Shown: positions 15,803 through 21,685 of the stretch, piece after piece
Layout of the letters: each line of letters starts with the position of its first letter
How positions within the stretch are numbered: the first letter of the stretch is position 1
DNA from: Lachnospiraceae bacterium
Lineage (GTDB): Bacteria; Bacillota; Clostridia; Lachnospirales; Lachnospiraceae
NCBI GenBank assembly: GCA_900772675.1
Contig: CAAGRM010000061.1
Coordinates: forward strand, 1-21,685
Direction of reading: 5' to 3'
Length of the DNA: 21,685 bases
Notes under the pieces: model-generated
Told to the model about the DNA's origin: nothing
Seen by the model: the letters and a program-made list of their open reading frames with translations, nothing else
Database searches by the model: none
Made by a program: the position numbers and the translations under genes

Positions 15803-16072
15803 TCAGATCCAGTCAAAATCTCCGCCGGTAATCGCAAGACTTAAGAGTGCATCCATCTTTTCCACTTCCTCTTCGCCCTCAATTCTTTGCAGCAGCACTG
15901 CAGTATCCAGCACATCCTCCAAAGATTCGCCAGGCCCGATCTCATAATCCACCTCCGACTCGCAGTCCGGGCATGGGATTTTTTCCATCGTCTGAAGGGA
16001 TAAAAAGCGGTTGCCGCATTTCTTGCATTCATAATAACCACATGTTTTGGTTCCGTCTGGTACGTAATACAT
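15803..16072 (-). CDS. Small zinc-ribbon protein of unknown function
   Basis: An 89-residue soluble protein with a likely zinc ribbon: C16-x2-C19 and C34-x2-C37 (ECKKC, PCPDC), plus an extra C11. The second half is acidic and helical (ESLEDVLDTAVLLQRIEGEEEVEKMD split over about 49-74) and ends in GGDFDWI. I do not recognise a named family; FmdB-like and other small regulatory zinc ribbons are only superficially similar. AGGAGGATAAGAATCT before the ATG supports translation, and a promoter-like extended -10 lies upstream. It is divergent from araA, sharing the 16073-16287 region, and stands alone. Confidence 0.8.
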   Translation of the reverse strand: MYYVPDGTKTCGYYECKKCGNRFLSLQTMEKIPCPDCESEVDYEIGPGESLEDVLDTAVLLQRIEGEEEVEKMDALLSLAITGGDFDWI

Positions 16073-16106
16073 AGATTCTTATCCTCCTATCCATTTTCCG
16101 TTTCTT

Positions 16107-16115
16107 ATTCTACCA
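16107..16115 (-). promoter_or_regulatory. Extended -10 promoter of the zinc-ribbon gene
   Basis: Minus-strand TGGTAGAAT: TAGAAT (16107-16112) preceded by TG one base away. No good -35 is seen, in keeping with an extended -10 promoter. Confidence 0.45.
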
Positions 16116-16206
16116 TACTTACCTTGCTAAAACCAGCCATCCGAAAAAGAATCGTTTTTGTTAAAAACAACTCGTAAACACATGCGTACAAGTATTACAC
16201 TGATTT

Positions 16207-16237
16207 TTGAAAGAAAAAGGCCTTTTCAAAATACAAT
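16207..16237 (+). promoter_or_regulatory. Putative araA promoter
   Basis: TTGAAA (16207-16212) and TACAAT (16232-16237) with a long 19-base spacer, which contains the palindrome AAAAGGCCTTTT (16215-16226). Predicted start is near 16244. The long spacing suggests a weak or activator-dependent promoter. Confidence 0.5.
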
Positions 16238-16244
16238 TTATTTT

Positions 16245-16258
16245 CAACAACGTTGTTG
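16245..16258 (+). promoter_or_regulatory. Palindromic operator at the araA start site
   Basis: CAACAACGTTGTTG is a perfect 14-base palindrome with the central CG and AACGTT core typical of LacI/GalR-family operators. It covers the predicted transcription start, a position suited to repression. A second candidate at 16178-16193 resembles one half of the Bacillus AraR box (ACTTGTACG on the minus strand). Confidence 0.6.
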
Positions 16259-16287
16259 TACCAATTTATTTTCAGGAGGATATGACG

Positions 16288-17784
16288 ATGCTTTTAAATA
16301 AGGATTACAAATTCTGGTTCTGCACGGGTTCGCAGGATTTATATGGGGATGCGTGTCTCGCAAAGGTTGCACAGCACTCGAAACAGATTGTGGATGAACT
16401 GAACAAGACCGGACTGCTGCCATATGAGATTGTCTGGAAACCAACCCTGATCACAAATGCGCTGATCCGCCAGACCTTCAACAAGGCAAACAACGATGAA
16501 AACTGTGCGGGTGTGATCACCTGGATGCATACGTTTTCCCCGGCAAAATCCTGGATCTTAGGACTGCAGGAATATCGGAAACCGCTGATGCATCTGCATA
16601 CGCAGTTTAACGAGGAGATTCCATACGATTCCATCGACATGGATTTCATGAATGAAAACCAGTCCGCACACGGCGACCGTGAATACGGCCATATCGTAAG
16701 CCGTATGCGGATCGAGCGCAAGATCGTTGTCGGTCACTGGACGGATCCGGTTGTCGTAAAGAAGATCGCAAGCTGGATGCGCACCGCTGTCGGTATCGTA
16801 GAGAGCAGCCATATCCGCGTAATGCGTGTTGCCGACAATATGCGAAACGTTGCCGTTACCGAAGGTGATAAAGTCGAAGCTCAGATCAAATTCGGCTGGG
16901 AGGTTGATGCTTATCCGGTGAATGAGATCGCAGACGCCGTCTCTGCTGTTTCTCAGTCCGACACGAATGCACTCGTTGACGAATATTACGACAAATACAA
17001 TATTCTTCTCGAGGGACGTGATCCGGAAGAATTCAAGAGACACGTTGCTGTTCAGGCGCAGATCGAGCTTGGATTTGAGCGTTTCCTTCAGGAGAAGAAC
17101 TATCAGGCCATCGTTACCCACTTTGGTGATCTCGGCTCCTTAAAACAGCTCCCGGGACTTGCCATCCAGCGTCTGATGGAAAAGGGCTACGGCTTCGGCG
17201 CAGAGGGAGACTGGAAGGTTGCTGCGATGGTTCGCCTGATGAAAGTTATGACTGCCGGAATGGAACATGCAAAGGGAACCTCGATGCTCGAGGATTATAC
17301 CTACAATCTGGTTCACGGCAAAGAAGGTATTCTGGAAGCACACATGCTGGAAATCTGCCCGTCCATCGCAGAGGGTCCGATCAGCATCAAATGCCAGCCG
17401 CTCTCTATGGGCGACCGCGAGGATCCTGCCCGCCTTGTTTTCACTTCCAAAGAAGGACACGGCATTGCCACTTCGCTGATTGACCTGGGCAACCGTTTCC
17501 GTCTGATCATCAACGATGTCGAGTGCAAGAAGAACGAAAAACCAATGCCGAAGCTCCCGACTGCCACAAACTTCTGGACTCCGGAACCGGATCTCTATAC
17601 CGGCGCAGAGGCATGGATCCTGGCAGGCGGCGCACATCACACTGCCTTCACCTACGACCTGACCGCCGAGCAGATGGGCGACTGGGCTGCTGCAATGGGC
17701 ATCGAGGCTGTCTATATTGATAAAGATACAAAGATCCGCGATTTTAAACGCGATCTGATGCTGGGCGAGGTTTTTTATCGCTAA
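16288..17784 (+). CDS. araA: L-arabinose isomerase
   Basis: A 498-residue cytoplasmic enzyme converting L-arabinose to L-ribulose, the first step of arabinose use; many also convert galactose to tagatose. It opens with the family phrase KFWFCTGSQDLYG. Metal-site and catalytic residues are in FGAEGDWK, SMLEDYTYNL, EAHMLEICPS and AGGAHHTAFTY, matching E306, E333, H350 and H450 of the Escherichia coli enzyme; length is near the 500 residues of that protein. The start at 16288 is set by AGGAGG 8 bases upstream; an ATG at 16282 is too close to it and a longer frame from 16207 would run through the promoter. No araB, araD or transporter gene is adjacent, so it is a single-gene unit ending in a terminator. 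Confidence 0.97.
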   Translation: MLLNKDYKFWFCTGSQDLYGDACLAKVAQHSKQIVDELNKTGLLPYEIVWKPTLITNALIRQTFNKANNDENCAGVITWMHTFSPAKSWILGLQEYRKPLMHLHTQFNEEIPYDSIDMDFMNENQSAHGDREYGHIVSRMRIERKIVVGHWTDPVVVKKIASWMRTAVGIVESSHIRVMRVADNMRNVAVTEGDKVEAQIKFGWEVDAYPVNEIADAVSAVSQSDTNALVDEYYDKYNILLEGRDPEEFKRHVAVQAQIELGFERFLQEKNYQAIVTHFGDLGSLKQLPGLAIQRLMEKGYGFGAEGDWKVAAMVRLMKVMTAGMEHAKGTSMLEDYTYNLVHGKEGILEAHMLEICPSIAEGPISIKCQPLSMGDREDPARLVFTSKEGHGIATSLIDLGNRFRLIINDVECKKNEKPMPKLPTATNFWTPEPDLYTGAEAWILAGGAHHTAFTYDLTAEQMGDWAAAMGIEAVYIDKDTKIRDFKRDLMLGEVFYR

Positions 17785-17802
17785 TATTTACTGGCATGTA
17801 AA

Positions 17803-17854
17803 ATAAAAAGGACGCTGTATGCTCTCGTTTCTTTCGGGCTGCAGCGTCTTTTCT
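17803..17854. terminator. Bidirectional terminator after araA
   Basis: GACGCTG (17811-17817) pairs with CAGCGTC (17842-17848), with inner CTCG/CGGG pairing. Plus exit is TTTTCTG; minus exit is CTTTTTATTTT. It ends araA about 25 bases after the stop and could also end the minus-strand transcript from 18259. Confidence 0.75.
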
Positions 17855-17914
17855 GCTTTCACAGCTCGCGCAGACCGCAGGGCAGTCAAACAGATTTTTC
17901 AGCAGACATAGTTT

Positions 17915-17952
17915 AAGCCCGATCGATTCTTTTTTCTCTCGACCGGGCTTTT
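17915..17952 (+). terminator. Second hairpin downstream of araA
   Basis: AAGCCCG (17915-17921) pairs with CGGGCTT (17944-17950), with TCG/CGA inside after one mismatch, followed on the plus strand by TTTTAATG. It may be a backup terminator; on the minus strand there is no T run. Confidence 0.5.
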
Positions 17953-18025
17953 AATGAATTTCCTGTAATTTCATTTTATACACCTGCTACTTTCATTGAT
18001 TTCGGGGTATTTCGTTATGTTCCTT

Positions 18026-18174
18026 TTGGACCGTACCTCCTGGATTTTTTTGTTTTTTATTTTTTCCCTATGGGCCTCTGCCTTTCATTGGAATCATCTC
18101 CTTTAGGTTCTATATATAAACTCTTCAGAGATTTTTTTGATGTTCAGATTAACTATGCCATTGGACTGTACCTC
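18026..18174 (-). repeat. Repeated box GAGGTAC(A/G)GTCCAA
   Basis: Minus-strand GAGGTACAGTCCAA (18161-18174) and GAGGTACGGTCCAA (18026-18039) match at 13 of 14 bases. A looser third version, GGAGATGATTCCAA, lies near 18089-18102. In all three a purine-rich SD-like segment precedes TCCAA by a similar distance. Confidence 0.55.
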
Positions 18175-18187
18175 TTACTTTCTTAGA

Positions 18188-18225
18188 TTTCGTCTTGATG
18201 TTTCTTTTTCGTTTTGATGTTTCTT
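18188..18225. repeat. 19-base tandem duplication
   Basis: TTTCGTCTTGATGTTTCTT (18188-18206) is followed directly by a copy with one difference (18207-18225). It falls in the early part of the predicted minus-strand transcript. Confidence 0.7.
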
Positions 18226-18265
18226 TCTTGTTTTTATTTTTGTTCTCTTTTCTTTTGTTGATCTT

Positions 18266-18294
18266 ATATTAACTCATCTTCTCTGTTTTGTCAA
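18266..18294 (-). promoter_or_regulatory. Near-consensus minus-strand promoter in the araA/flavoprotein gap
   Basis: Minus-strand TTGACA (18289-18294), 17-base spacer, TAATAT (18266-18271). No annotated gene lies downstream for more than 450 bases before the 3' end of araA. The stretch 18295-18507 upstream shows nothing recognisable. Confidence 0.75.
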
Positions 18295-18507
18295 TACTTT
18301 CTTTTAATTTATTTTGTATTTTATTATTTTCAGAATATTATGACATCAAAATTGAAAGCTCAGAAACCTGATGCAGTCTCACTTACAAAGAGGCGGCCGC
18401 AGGCTTTCGCAAAATTCAACCCCCGGCTTTTTTTGACCCACCGCAGGGCGATCCTGCTCCCTCCGGAACTCCACAGAATCTTCTTTCCCAAAACGGAGAA
18501 CGAAAGA

Positions 18508-18543
18508 CTCCGCTGTCTTTGCCTTTCGCAAAGTCCAGCGGAG
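18508..18543. terminator. Hairpin downstream of the flavodiiron gene
   Basis: CTCCGCTG (18508-18515) pairs with CAGCGGAG (18536-18543), with CTTTGC/GCAAAG inside. The minus exit is TCTTTCGTTCTCC (weak), the plus exit CATTTTTCCC. Position, 37 bases after the stop at 18580, fits a terminator for that gene. Confidence 0.65.
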
Positions 18544-18579
18544 CATTTTTCCCATATTCTTTCTTCTCTTCTTAATTTC

Positions 18580-19737
18580 TTATTTGCAGAGTTCTTCGGC
18601 CAGTGCCTCGATCTCTTTTACGTTCTCTTCCTTCACAGCGGACATTACTTTTACATTATTCTCTGTCCAGGTGATATTTTTGCTCTTCTCAAACATGCCT
18701 TTCATCACTTTCGCTGCGGTCGGTGCCCAGCTTCCGTTTTCGATCAGACCGATAGTGCGGTTCTGGAAGCTGCGCTCTGTCAGGCGGTTGATGAAATCCT
18801 GCATGAACGGGTAAATTCCTGCATTGTAGGTCAGCGTTGCGAGAACCAGCTTACTGTAACGGAAAGCATCCGCTACGGCGGCGGACATATCGTCTCTTGC
18901 CAGATCGTAAACAACGACCTTCGGGCATCCTTTTTCTTTCAGCTTATCTGCAAGCAATTCGGCAGCTTTTTTGGTATTGCCGTAAACAGAAGTATAGGCA
19001 ACCACAACACCTTCTTCTTCCGGGCGGTAGGAAGACCAGATATCGTATTTTTCAATGTAGTGGCCAAGATTTTCCGTCAGAACCGGGCCGTGCAGGGAAC
19101 AGATTTTCTGGATATCCAGCGTGCCTGCTACTTTCAGGAGCTTCTGTACCTGCAAACCGTATTTTCCGACAATACCGATAAAATAACGGCGTGCTTCGTC
19201 ATCCCATGGTTCCTCGCGGTCGAGTGCACCGAATTTTCCAAAACCGTCTGCTGCGAACAGAACCTTGTCGGTGCTGTCGTATGTAACCATAACCTCCGGC
19301 CAGTGTACCATCGGAGCGAATACGAAGGTCAGAACGTGTTTTCCAAGCGTAAGGGACTCGCCATCCTTTACTTCCAGTTTCTTTCCGGCGAGATCCATCT
19401 TGGGGAAAAAGTTTTTCATCATAGCAAAGGTTTTTGTATTTGCAACAACGGTTGCTTCCGGATATGCTTTTACGAAGTTTTCAATATTTGCAGAGTGATC
19501 CGGCTCCATGTGCTGTACGATCAGGTAATCCGGCTTTCTGCCATCCAGTGCTTTCGCAACATTTTCCAGCCATTCATCCGCAAAGTTTGCATCTACGGTA
19601 TCCATAACTGCAGTTTTTTCATCGAGAATTACGTAAGAATTGTATGCCATGCCGTTCGGCACTTTGTACTGACCTTCAAACAGGTCTACCTGATGATCGT
19701 TGACTCCCGCGTAGATAATATCCTCTGTAATCTTCAT
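18580..19737 (-). CDS. Flavodiiron protein (FprA-type A flavoprotein)
   Basis: A 385-residue two-domain enzyme that reduces oxygen to water and/or nitric oxide to nitrous oxide, protecting anaerobes from oxidative or nitrosative stress. The N-terminal metallo-beta-lactamase-like domain has the diiron ligands H76-x-E78-x-D80-H81 (HMEPDH), H145, D164 (AADGFG) and H216 (SLHGPV). The flavodoxin domain starts near 243, with the FMN-binding TSVYGNTKKAAE (249-260). No C-terminal rubredoxin or flavin reductase is fused, so an external electron donor is needed; none is adjacent. The start at 19737 (MKITEDIIYAG) is preferred over an ATG at 19758 because an AAAGGA lies upstream of it and none before the longer form. 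Confidence 0.95.
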   Translation of the reverse strand: MKITEDIIYAGVNDHQVDLFEGQYKVPNGMAYNSYVILDEKTAVMDTVDANFADEWLENVAKALDGRKPDYLIVQHMEPDHSANIENFVKAYPEATVVANTKTFAMMKNFFPKMDLAGKKLEVKDGESLTLGKHVLTFVFAPMVHWPEVMVTYDSTDKVLFAADGFGKFGALDREEPWDDEARRYFIGIVGKYGLQVQKLLKVAGTLDIQKICSLHGPVLTENLGHYIEKYDIWSSYRPEEEGVVVAYTSVYGNTKKAAELLADKLKEKGCPKVVVYDLARDDMSAAVADAFRYSKLVLATLTYNAGIYPFMQDFINRLTERSFQNRTIGLIENGSWAPTAAKVMKGMFEKSKNITWTENNVKVMSAVKEENVKEIEALAEELCK

Positions 19738-19801
19738 AAAAATCCGTATCCTTTCCATCTTGTTTTTTCTGCCCGGAATCTGCTCCGAACCGTATATTCT
19801 T

Positions 19802-19830
19802 ATATTATCCTATGATGGAGGAAAAAGCAA
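19802..19830 (-). promoter_or_regulatory. Putative promoter of the flavodiiron gene
   Basis: Minus-strand TTGCTT (19825-19830), 17-base spacer, TAATAT (19802-19807); predicted start near 19795, about 58 bases before the start codon. The remainder of the 343-base gap (19857-20080) shows no gene or clear signal. Confidence 0.6.
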
Positions 19831-19833
19831 GCG

Positions 19834-19856
19834 AAAATAGTAAAGATTACTATTTT
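19834..19856 (-). promoter_or_regulatory. AT-rich inverted repeat abutting the flavodiiron promoter
   Basis: AAAATAGTAA (19834-19843) and its exact complement (19847-19856), separated by three bases, end just 4 bases upstream of the -35 box. There is no T run, so a regulator-binding site is more likely than a terminator. The core TAGTAA-N3-TTACTA was not matched to a known regulator. Confidence 0.55.
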
Positions 19857-20080
19857 TATTTTCTCTCCTCCATTTACACACACGATATCCATTTTCCACA
19901 GCTTGCAAATCATCACAATACTTCTATTTTACAGGCATGTTCTTTTGTTTCTTTATCATAACTGATTCCAACCGCCAGTCGCAAAAGCAAGTGCAGAAAG
20001 ATTCCGAGCGTACATGCTGATACTATGAGTATAGTCTTTTTCTGTGGAAGGCGCAAGAATGGAATCCCGTTCCTCACTTC

Positions 20081-21148
20081 TTATTTATTTTCCGGGAAAA
20101 CAATCTCTTTCTCTGGTACGCCTTCTGATTTGATGACGTAGCCGTCAACATCATCAAAATGAATCTTGTACTGATATTCGCTTTCACGTCCCTCTTTTGC
20201 GTCATCGGCATCAGCGTAATAGGTAAGGCGAATTTCGAAAGTATTTTTGTTTCCTTCGCGCCAGGACTCATCGCCGATCAGCCAGTCGTTTTCGAGGTTT
20301 TTGTCTCTTTTCAGCAGCACCTCGGCGTACTGCTGTGCGCCGCTCCAGATTCCTGTGTTTTTGTACCGGTTCTGCATGGTGTTCTGATACTGCCACAGTG
20401 TTACAAACATGATCGTCGCCATAATTGCCGTGAAAAGAACGGTTTTGTATTTCTTTTCTTTTTTCTGTCTCTGCCGGCGGATACATCGAATGGTTCCGAT
20501 CATCATCATTACCAGAACAAACAGATACCACAGGGTCCAGAAGATCTGCTCTTTTCGTTCCGGACCGCCGGGAATGAATTCTGCCAGCTGATCGCCCCAG
20601 ACGAAATTTACCAGGGATGCCAGAATGCCGATAGACAGAATGGATGCTGCCCCATAGATTTTCCGGCTTTCTTCATCATCGAGGTTCTGGAAGAAATACC
20701 ACAGCGATACAAACGCTGCTGCCACCAGACCGCCTAGAATCAGGCCGCCGCCCACGTTTACGATCTTTGCCGCCCACGCTGCCGCTGCCACACCGATCAC
20801 CAGAAATCCCGCGATCACGTTTGCGTTCCGGTCCTGTTTTTTCTGCTGCCTTGAAATGTCACCTGCGTTCTGCAGCATTTCGGCCACCTCCTTCTGAGTA
20901 TACTGAATTTCCGGCGCCGCCTCTTCCTTCGCCTTCTCCTGCCGTTCGGAGCGCATCAGTTCCAGCACAGAAATCCCAAGTGCCTGAGCCAGCGGCTCAA
21001 TCGTCTGGATATCGGGAAAGCCAAGTCCCCGCTCCCACCGGCTGACGGCTTTATCCGTCACATGAATCTGTTCCGCAAGCTCTGCCTGCGTCATCTTTTT
21101 CTTTTTTCGCATTCCGGCAATAAACCGCCCGAACTCTTTCGCTTCCAC
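20081..21148 (-). CDS. XRE-family HTH regulator with C-terminal membrane domain
   Basis: A 355-residue protein with an N-terminal XRE/Cro helix-turn-helix (about 5-60; MTQAELAEQIHVTDKAVSRW), a charged linker, then about five hydrophobic segments (near 111-128, 132-151, 165-185, 205-225, 238-256) and a C-terminal soluble region of about 90 residues rich in Tyr and Asp (RLTYYADADDAKEG). The layout suggests a membrane-bound one-component regulator that couples an outer signal to DNA binding; the signal is unknown. The start is taken as GTG at 21148 because AGCAGGAGGAAGG lies about 8 bases upstream; an ATG at 21187 would place that site inside the frame. It has its own promoter and no clear partner gene. 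Confidence 0.85.
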   Translation of the reverse strand: MEAKEFGRFIAGMRKKKKMTQAELAEQIHVTDKAVSRWERGLGFPDIQTIEPLAQALGISVLELMRSERQEKAKEEAAPEIQYTQKEVAEMLQNAGDISRQQKKQDRNANVIAGFLVIGVAAAAWAAKIVNVGGGLILGGLVAAAFVSLWYFFQNLDDEESRKIYGAASILSIGILASLVNFVWGDQLAEFIPGGPERKEQIFWTLWYLFVLVMMMIGTIRCIRRQRQKKEKKYKTVLFTAIMATIMFVTLWQYQNTMQNRYKNTGIWSGAQQYAEVLLKRDKNLENDWLIGDESWREGNKNTFEIRLTYYADADDAKEGRESEYQYKIHFDDVDGYVIKSEGVPEKEIVFPENK

Positions 21149-21216
21149 GTCGTGTACCTTCCTCCTGCTGTTCCCGCACCGTCTCATGTTGCCCAGCGGA
21201 GCGTTTTTACAGTCTC

Positions 21217-21246
21217 AGAATAGGGGAAAATGTGCCGTTTTGTCAA
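21217..21246 (-). promoter_or_regulatory. Promoter of the XRE-type regulator
   Basis: Minus-strand TTGACA (21241-21246), 18-base spacer, TATTCT (21217-21222); predicted start near 21210, about 60 bases before the GTG start. Confidence 0.6.
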
Positions 21247-21277
21247 TCTACGAATCCTTTACCTGCGTTTTTACGCC

Positions 21278-21318
21278 AAAAAATCCCCGATTCAGCACAA
21301 AAGTGCCAAATCGGGGAT
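21278..21318 (-). terminator. Very strong minus-strand terminator
   Basis: Minus-strand 16-bp stem (arms 21303-21318 and 21283-21298, two G-U pairs) with a TTTT loop, followed by TTTTTTGG. It follows the stop codon of the broken minus-strand frame at 21336. Confidence 0.9.
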
Positions 21319-21335
21319 CTTGTATTTTCCTGTAT

Positions 21336-21427
21336 TTACAGCCCGATCATATTTGCAAACAATACGATCAGCGGAATGGCAATGATGGTTCTCTCCAAAA
21401 AGATCACCAGCAGTTTCCAGAAATTCA
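21336..21427 (-). pseudogene. C-terminal tail of a membrane protein, 5' end lost
   Basis: The minus strand encodes NFWKLLVIFLERTIIAIP and a further hydrophobic stretch ending MIGL-stop, then a strong terminator. Upstream the frame runs into sequence that is coding on the other strand, so no start belongs to it. The hydrophobic ER-T-I-x-A-I-P-L pattern loosely recalls MATE transporters, but 30 residues are too few to assign a family. Confidence 0.4.
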
Positions 21428-21580
21428 AAAGACACCTACAAAACCCTCTTCGACTGGATCGACCGGAACCATTTTTCGACGGGGCAGTATTCCTACAAAG
21501 AAGCAGTGATCGACGAACTGGCAACGGCTTCTGTGAAAGAATATGTGACGAAGATATCGGTACAGGTGTTTCGTACGTGA
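21428..21580 (+). pseudogene. C-terminal fragment of a GyrI-like effector-binding protein
   Basis: The plus strand reads KDTYKTLFDWIDRNHFSTG, then YSYKEAVIDEL and EYVTKISVQVFRT-stop. The Y-x2-L-x2-WI-x-N, G-x3-Y-x-E and EYVTKI-x-V pattern is that of the last 50 residues of GyrI-like effector-binding domains, often found in MerR-type regulators. No in-frame start or ribosome binding site is present, so the N-terminal part is missing. A terminator follows at 21601. Confidence 0.5.
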
Positions 21581-21600
21581 AACGTTTTTTATCAAGCAAA

Positions 21601-21646
21601 AAAAGCCAGAAGCAAACGATACACAGCGTTTCTGGCTTTTCTTATT
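21601..21646. terminator. Bidirectional terminator at the right end
   Basis: AAAAGCCAGAA (21601-21611) pairs with TTCTGGCTTTT (21630-21640). Plus exit is CTTATTTTT, minus exit GCTTTTTTTGC. It closes the plus-strand fragment ending at 21580; 21647-21685 holds nothing recognisable. Confidence 0.8.
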
Positions 21647-21685
21647 TTTGACTTTTATTTCTGACCCAAAGGGTCCAGGAACGCA

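Larger units (their letters stand above)
17803..18259 (-). ncRNA. Putative minus-strand transcript with mini-ORFs
   Basis: The gap between araA and the flavodiiron gene holds no ordinary gene. A strong minus-strand promoter (18266-18294) would start an RNA near 18259 running to the terminator at 17803-17854, about 450 bases. The first part is rich in A and G with few structures. Downstream are Shine-Dalgarno-like boxes followed by tiny frames: AAAGGAG then ATG for MKGRGP (18068-18088), AGAGGTAC then ATG-GCA-stop near 18160, MKVAGV (17976-17996) and MKLQEIH (17951-17974, with AGGTG upstream). It could be a regulatory RNA, a peptide locus, or a decayed gene leader. The transcript is predicted, not shown. 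Confidence 0.4.

Noticed and set aside
18068..18088. Annotating MKGRGP and the other tiny frames as separate coding genes
   Set aside because: The ribosome site is good, but frames of 2-7 codons arise easily by chance; listed only within the predicted transcript.
18340..19815. A plus-strand open frame of 491 codons, longer than the flavodiiron gene it overlaps
   Set aside because: It lies antisense to a gene with all diiron ligands and a flavodoxin motif, has no ribosome binding site, and its translation is cysteine/histidine/phenylalanine-rich in the way typical of antisense frames.

Overview
The window looks like chromosome from a Firmicute of the class Clostridia, most likely Lachnospiraceae. 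Reasons: near-perfect AGGAGG-type ribosome binding sites, sigma-A promoters of the TTGACA/TATAAT kind, many intrinsic hairpin-plus-T terminators, intermediate base composition with AT-rich gaps, and a gut-anaerobe gene set (GH95 fucosidase-type glycosidase, flavodiiron protein, oligopeptide ABC transporter, isolated arabinose isomerase). The genus is inference. No rRNA, tRNA, CRISPR array or insertion sequence was found.

Layout. Nearly all genes lie on the minus strand; araA is the only clear plus-strand gene. From the left: a complete intracellular GH95 glycosidase (17-2332) with its own promoter and a phased 18-base repeat upstream; a monocistronic AbiEi-type antitoxin-like protein with no toxin partner (2561-3166); a HisC-like aminotransferase (3445-4533); an oligopeptide ABC transporter in the order oppB-oppC-oppD-oppF-oppA (10306 down to 4650); a nitrogen cluster in which one ammonium channel gene is flanked by two P-II genes (12424 down to 10403); a D-2-hydroxyacid dehydrogenase (12624-13658); and a MATE transporter (13747-15120). 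Then come a small zinc-ribbon protein (15803-16072), araA (16288-17784), an 800-base gap, a flavodiiron protein (18580-19737), a membrane-anchored XRE-type regulator (20081-21148), and two back-to-back gene tails (21336-21580) that look like a deletion scar.

Regulatory content is the most unusual part. The MATE gene has a leader of about 400 bases starting at a near-consensus promoter and carrying three tandem copies of a related element. Each copy runs into its own intrinsic terminator, and each contains a small CGC-N6-GCG hairpin that would compete with that terminator. This is the best candidate here for an undescribed or unrecognised system. A second non-coding locus lies between araA and the flavodiiron gene: a strong minus-strand promoter, an AT-rich and purine-rich predicted transcript, repeated Shine-Dalgarno-like boxes and only minimal open reading frames.

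Functionally, the P-II/Amt cluster (ammonium uptake and its control) lies directly upstream of the peptide transporter on the same strand, with no obvious separate opp promoter, so the two nitrogen-acquisition systems may share read-through transcription. AraA stands alone without araB or araD, behind a promoter whose start site overlaps a palindromic LacI-type operator.
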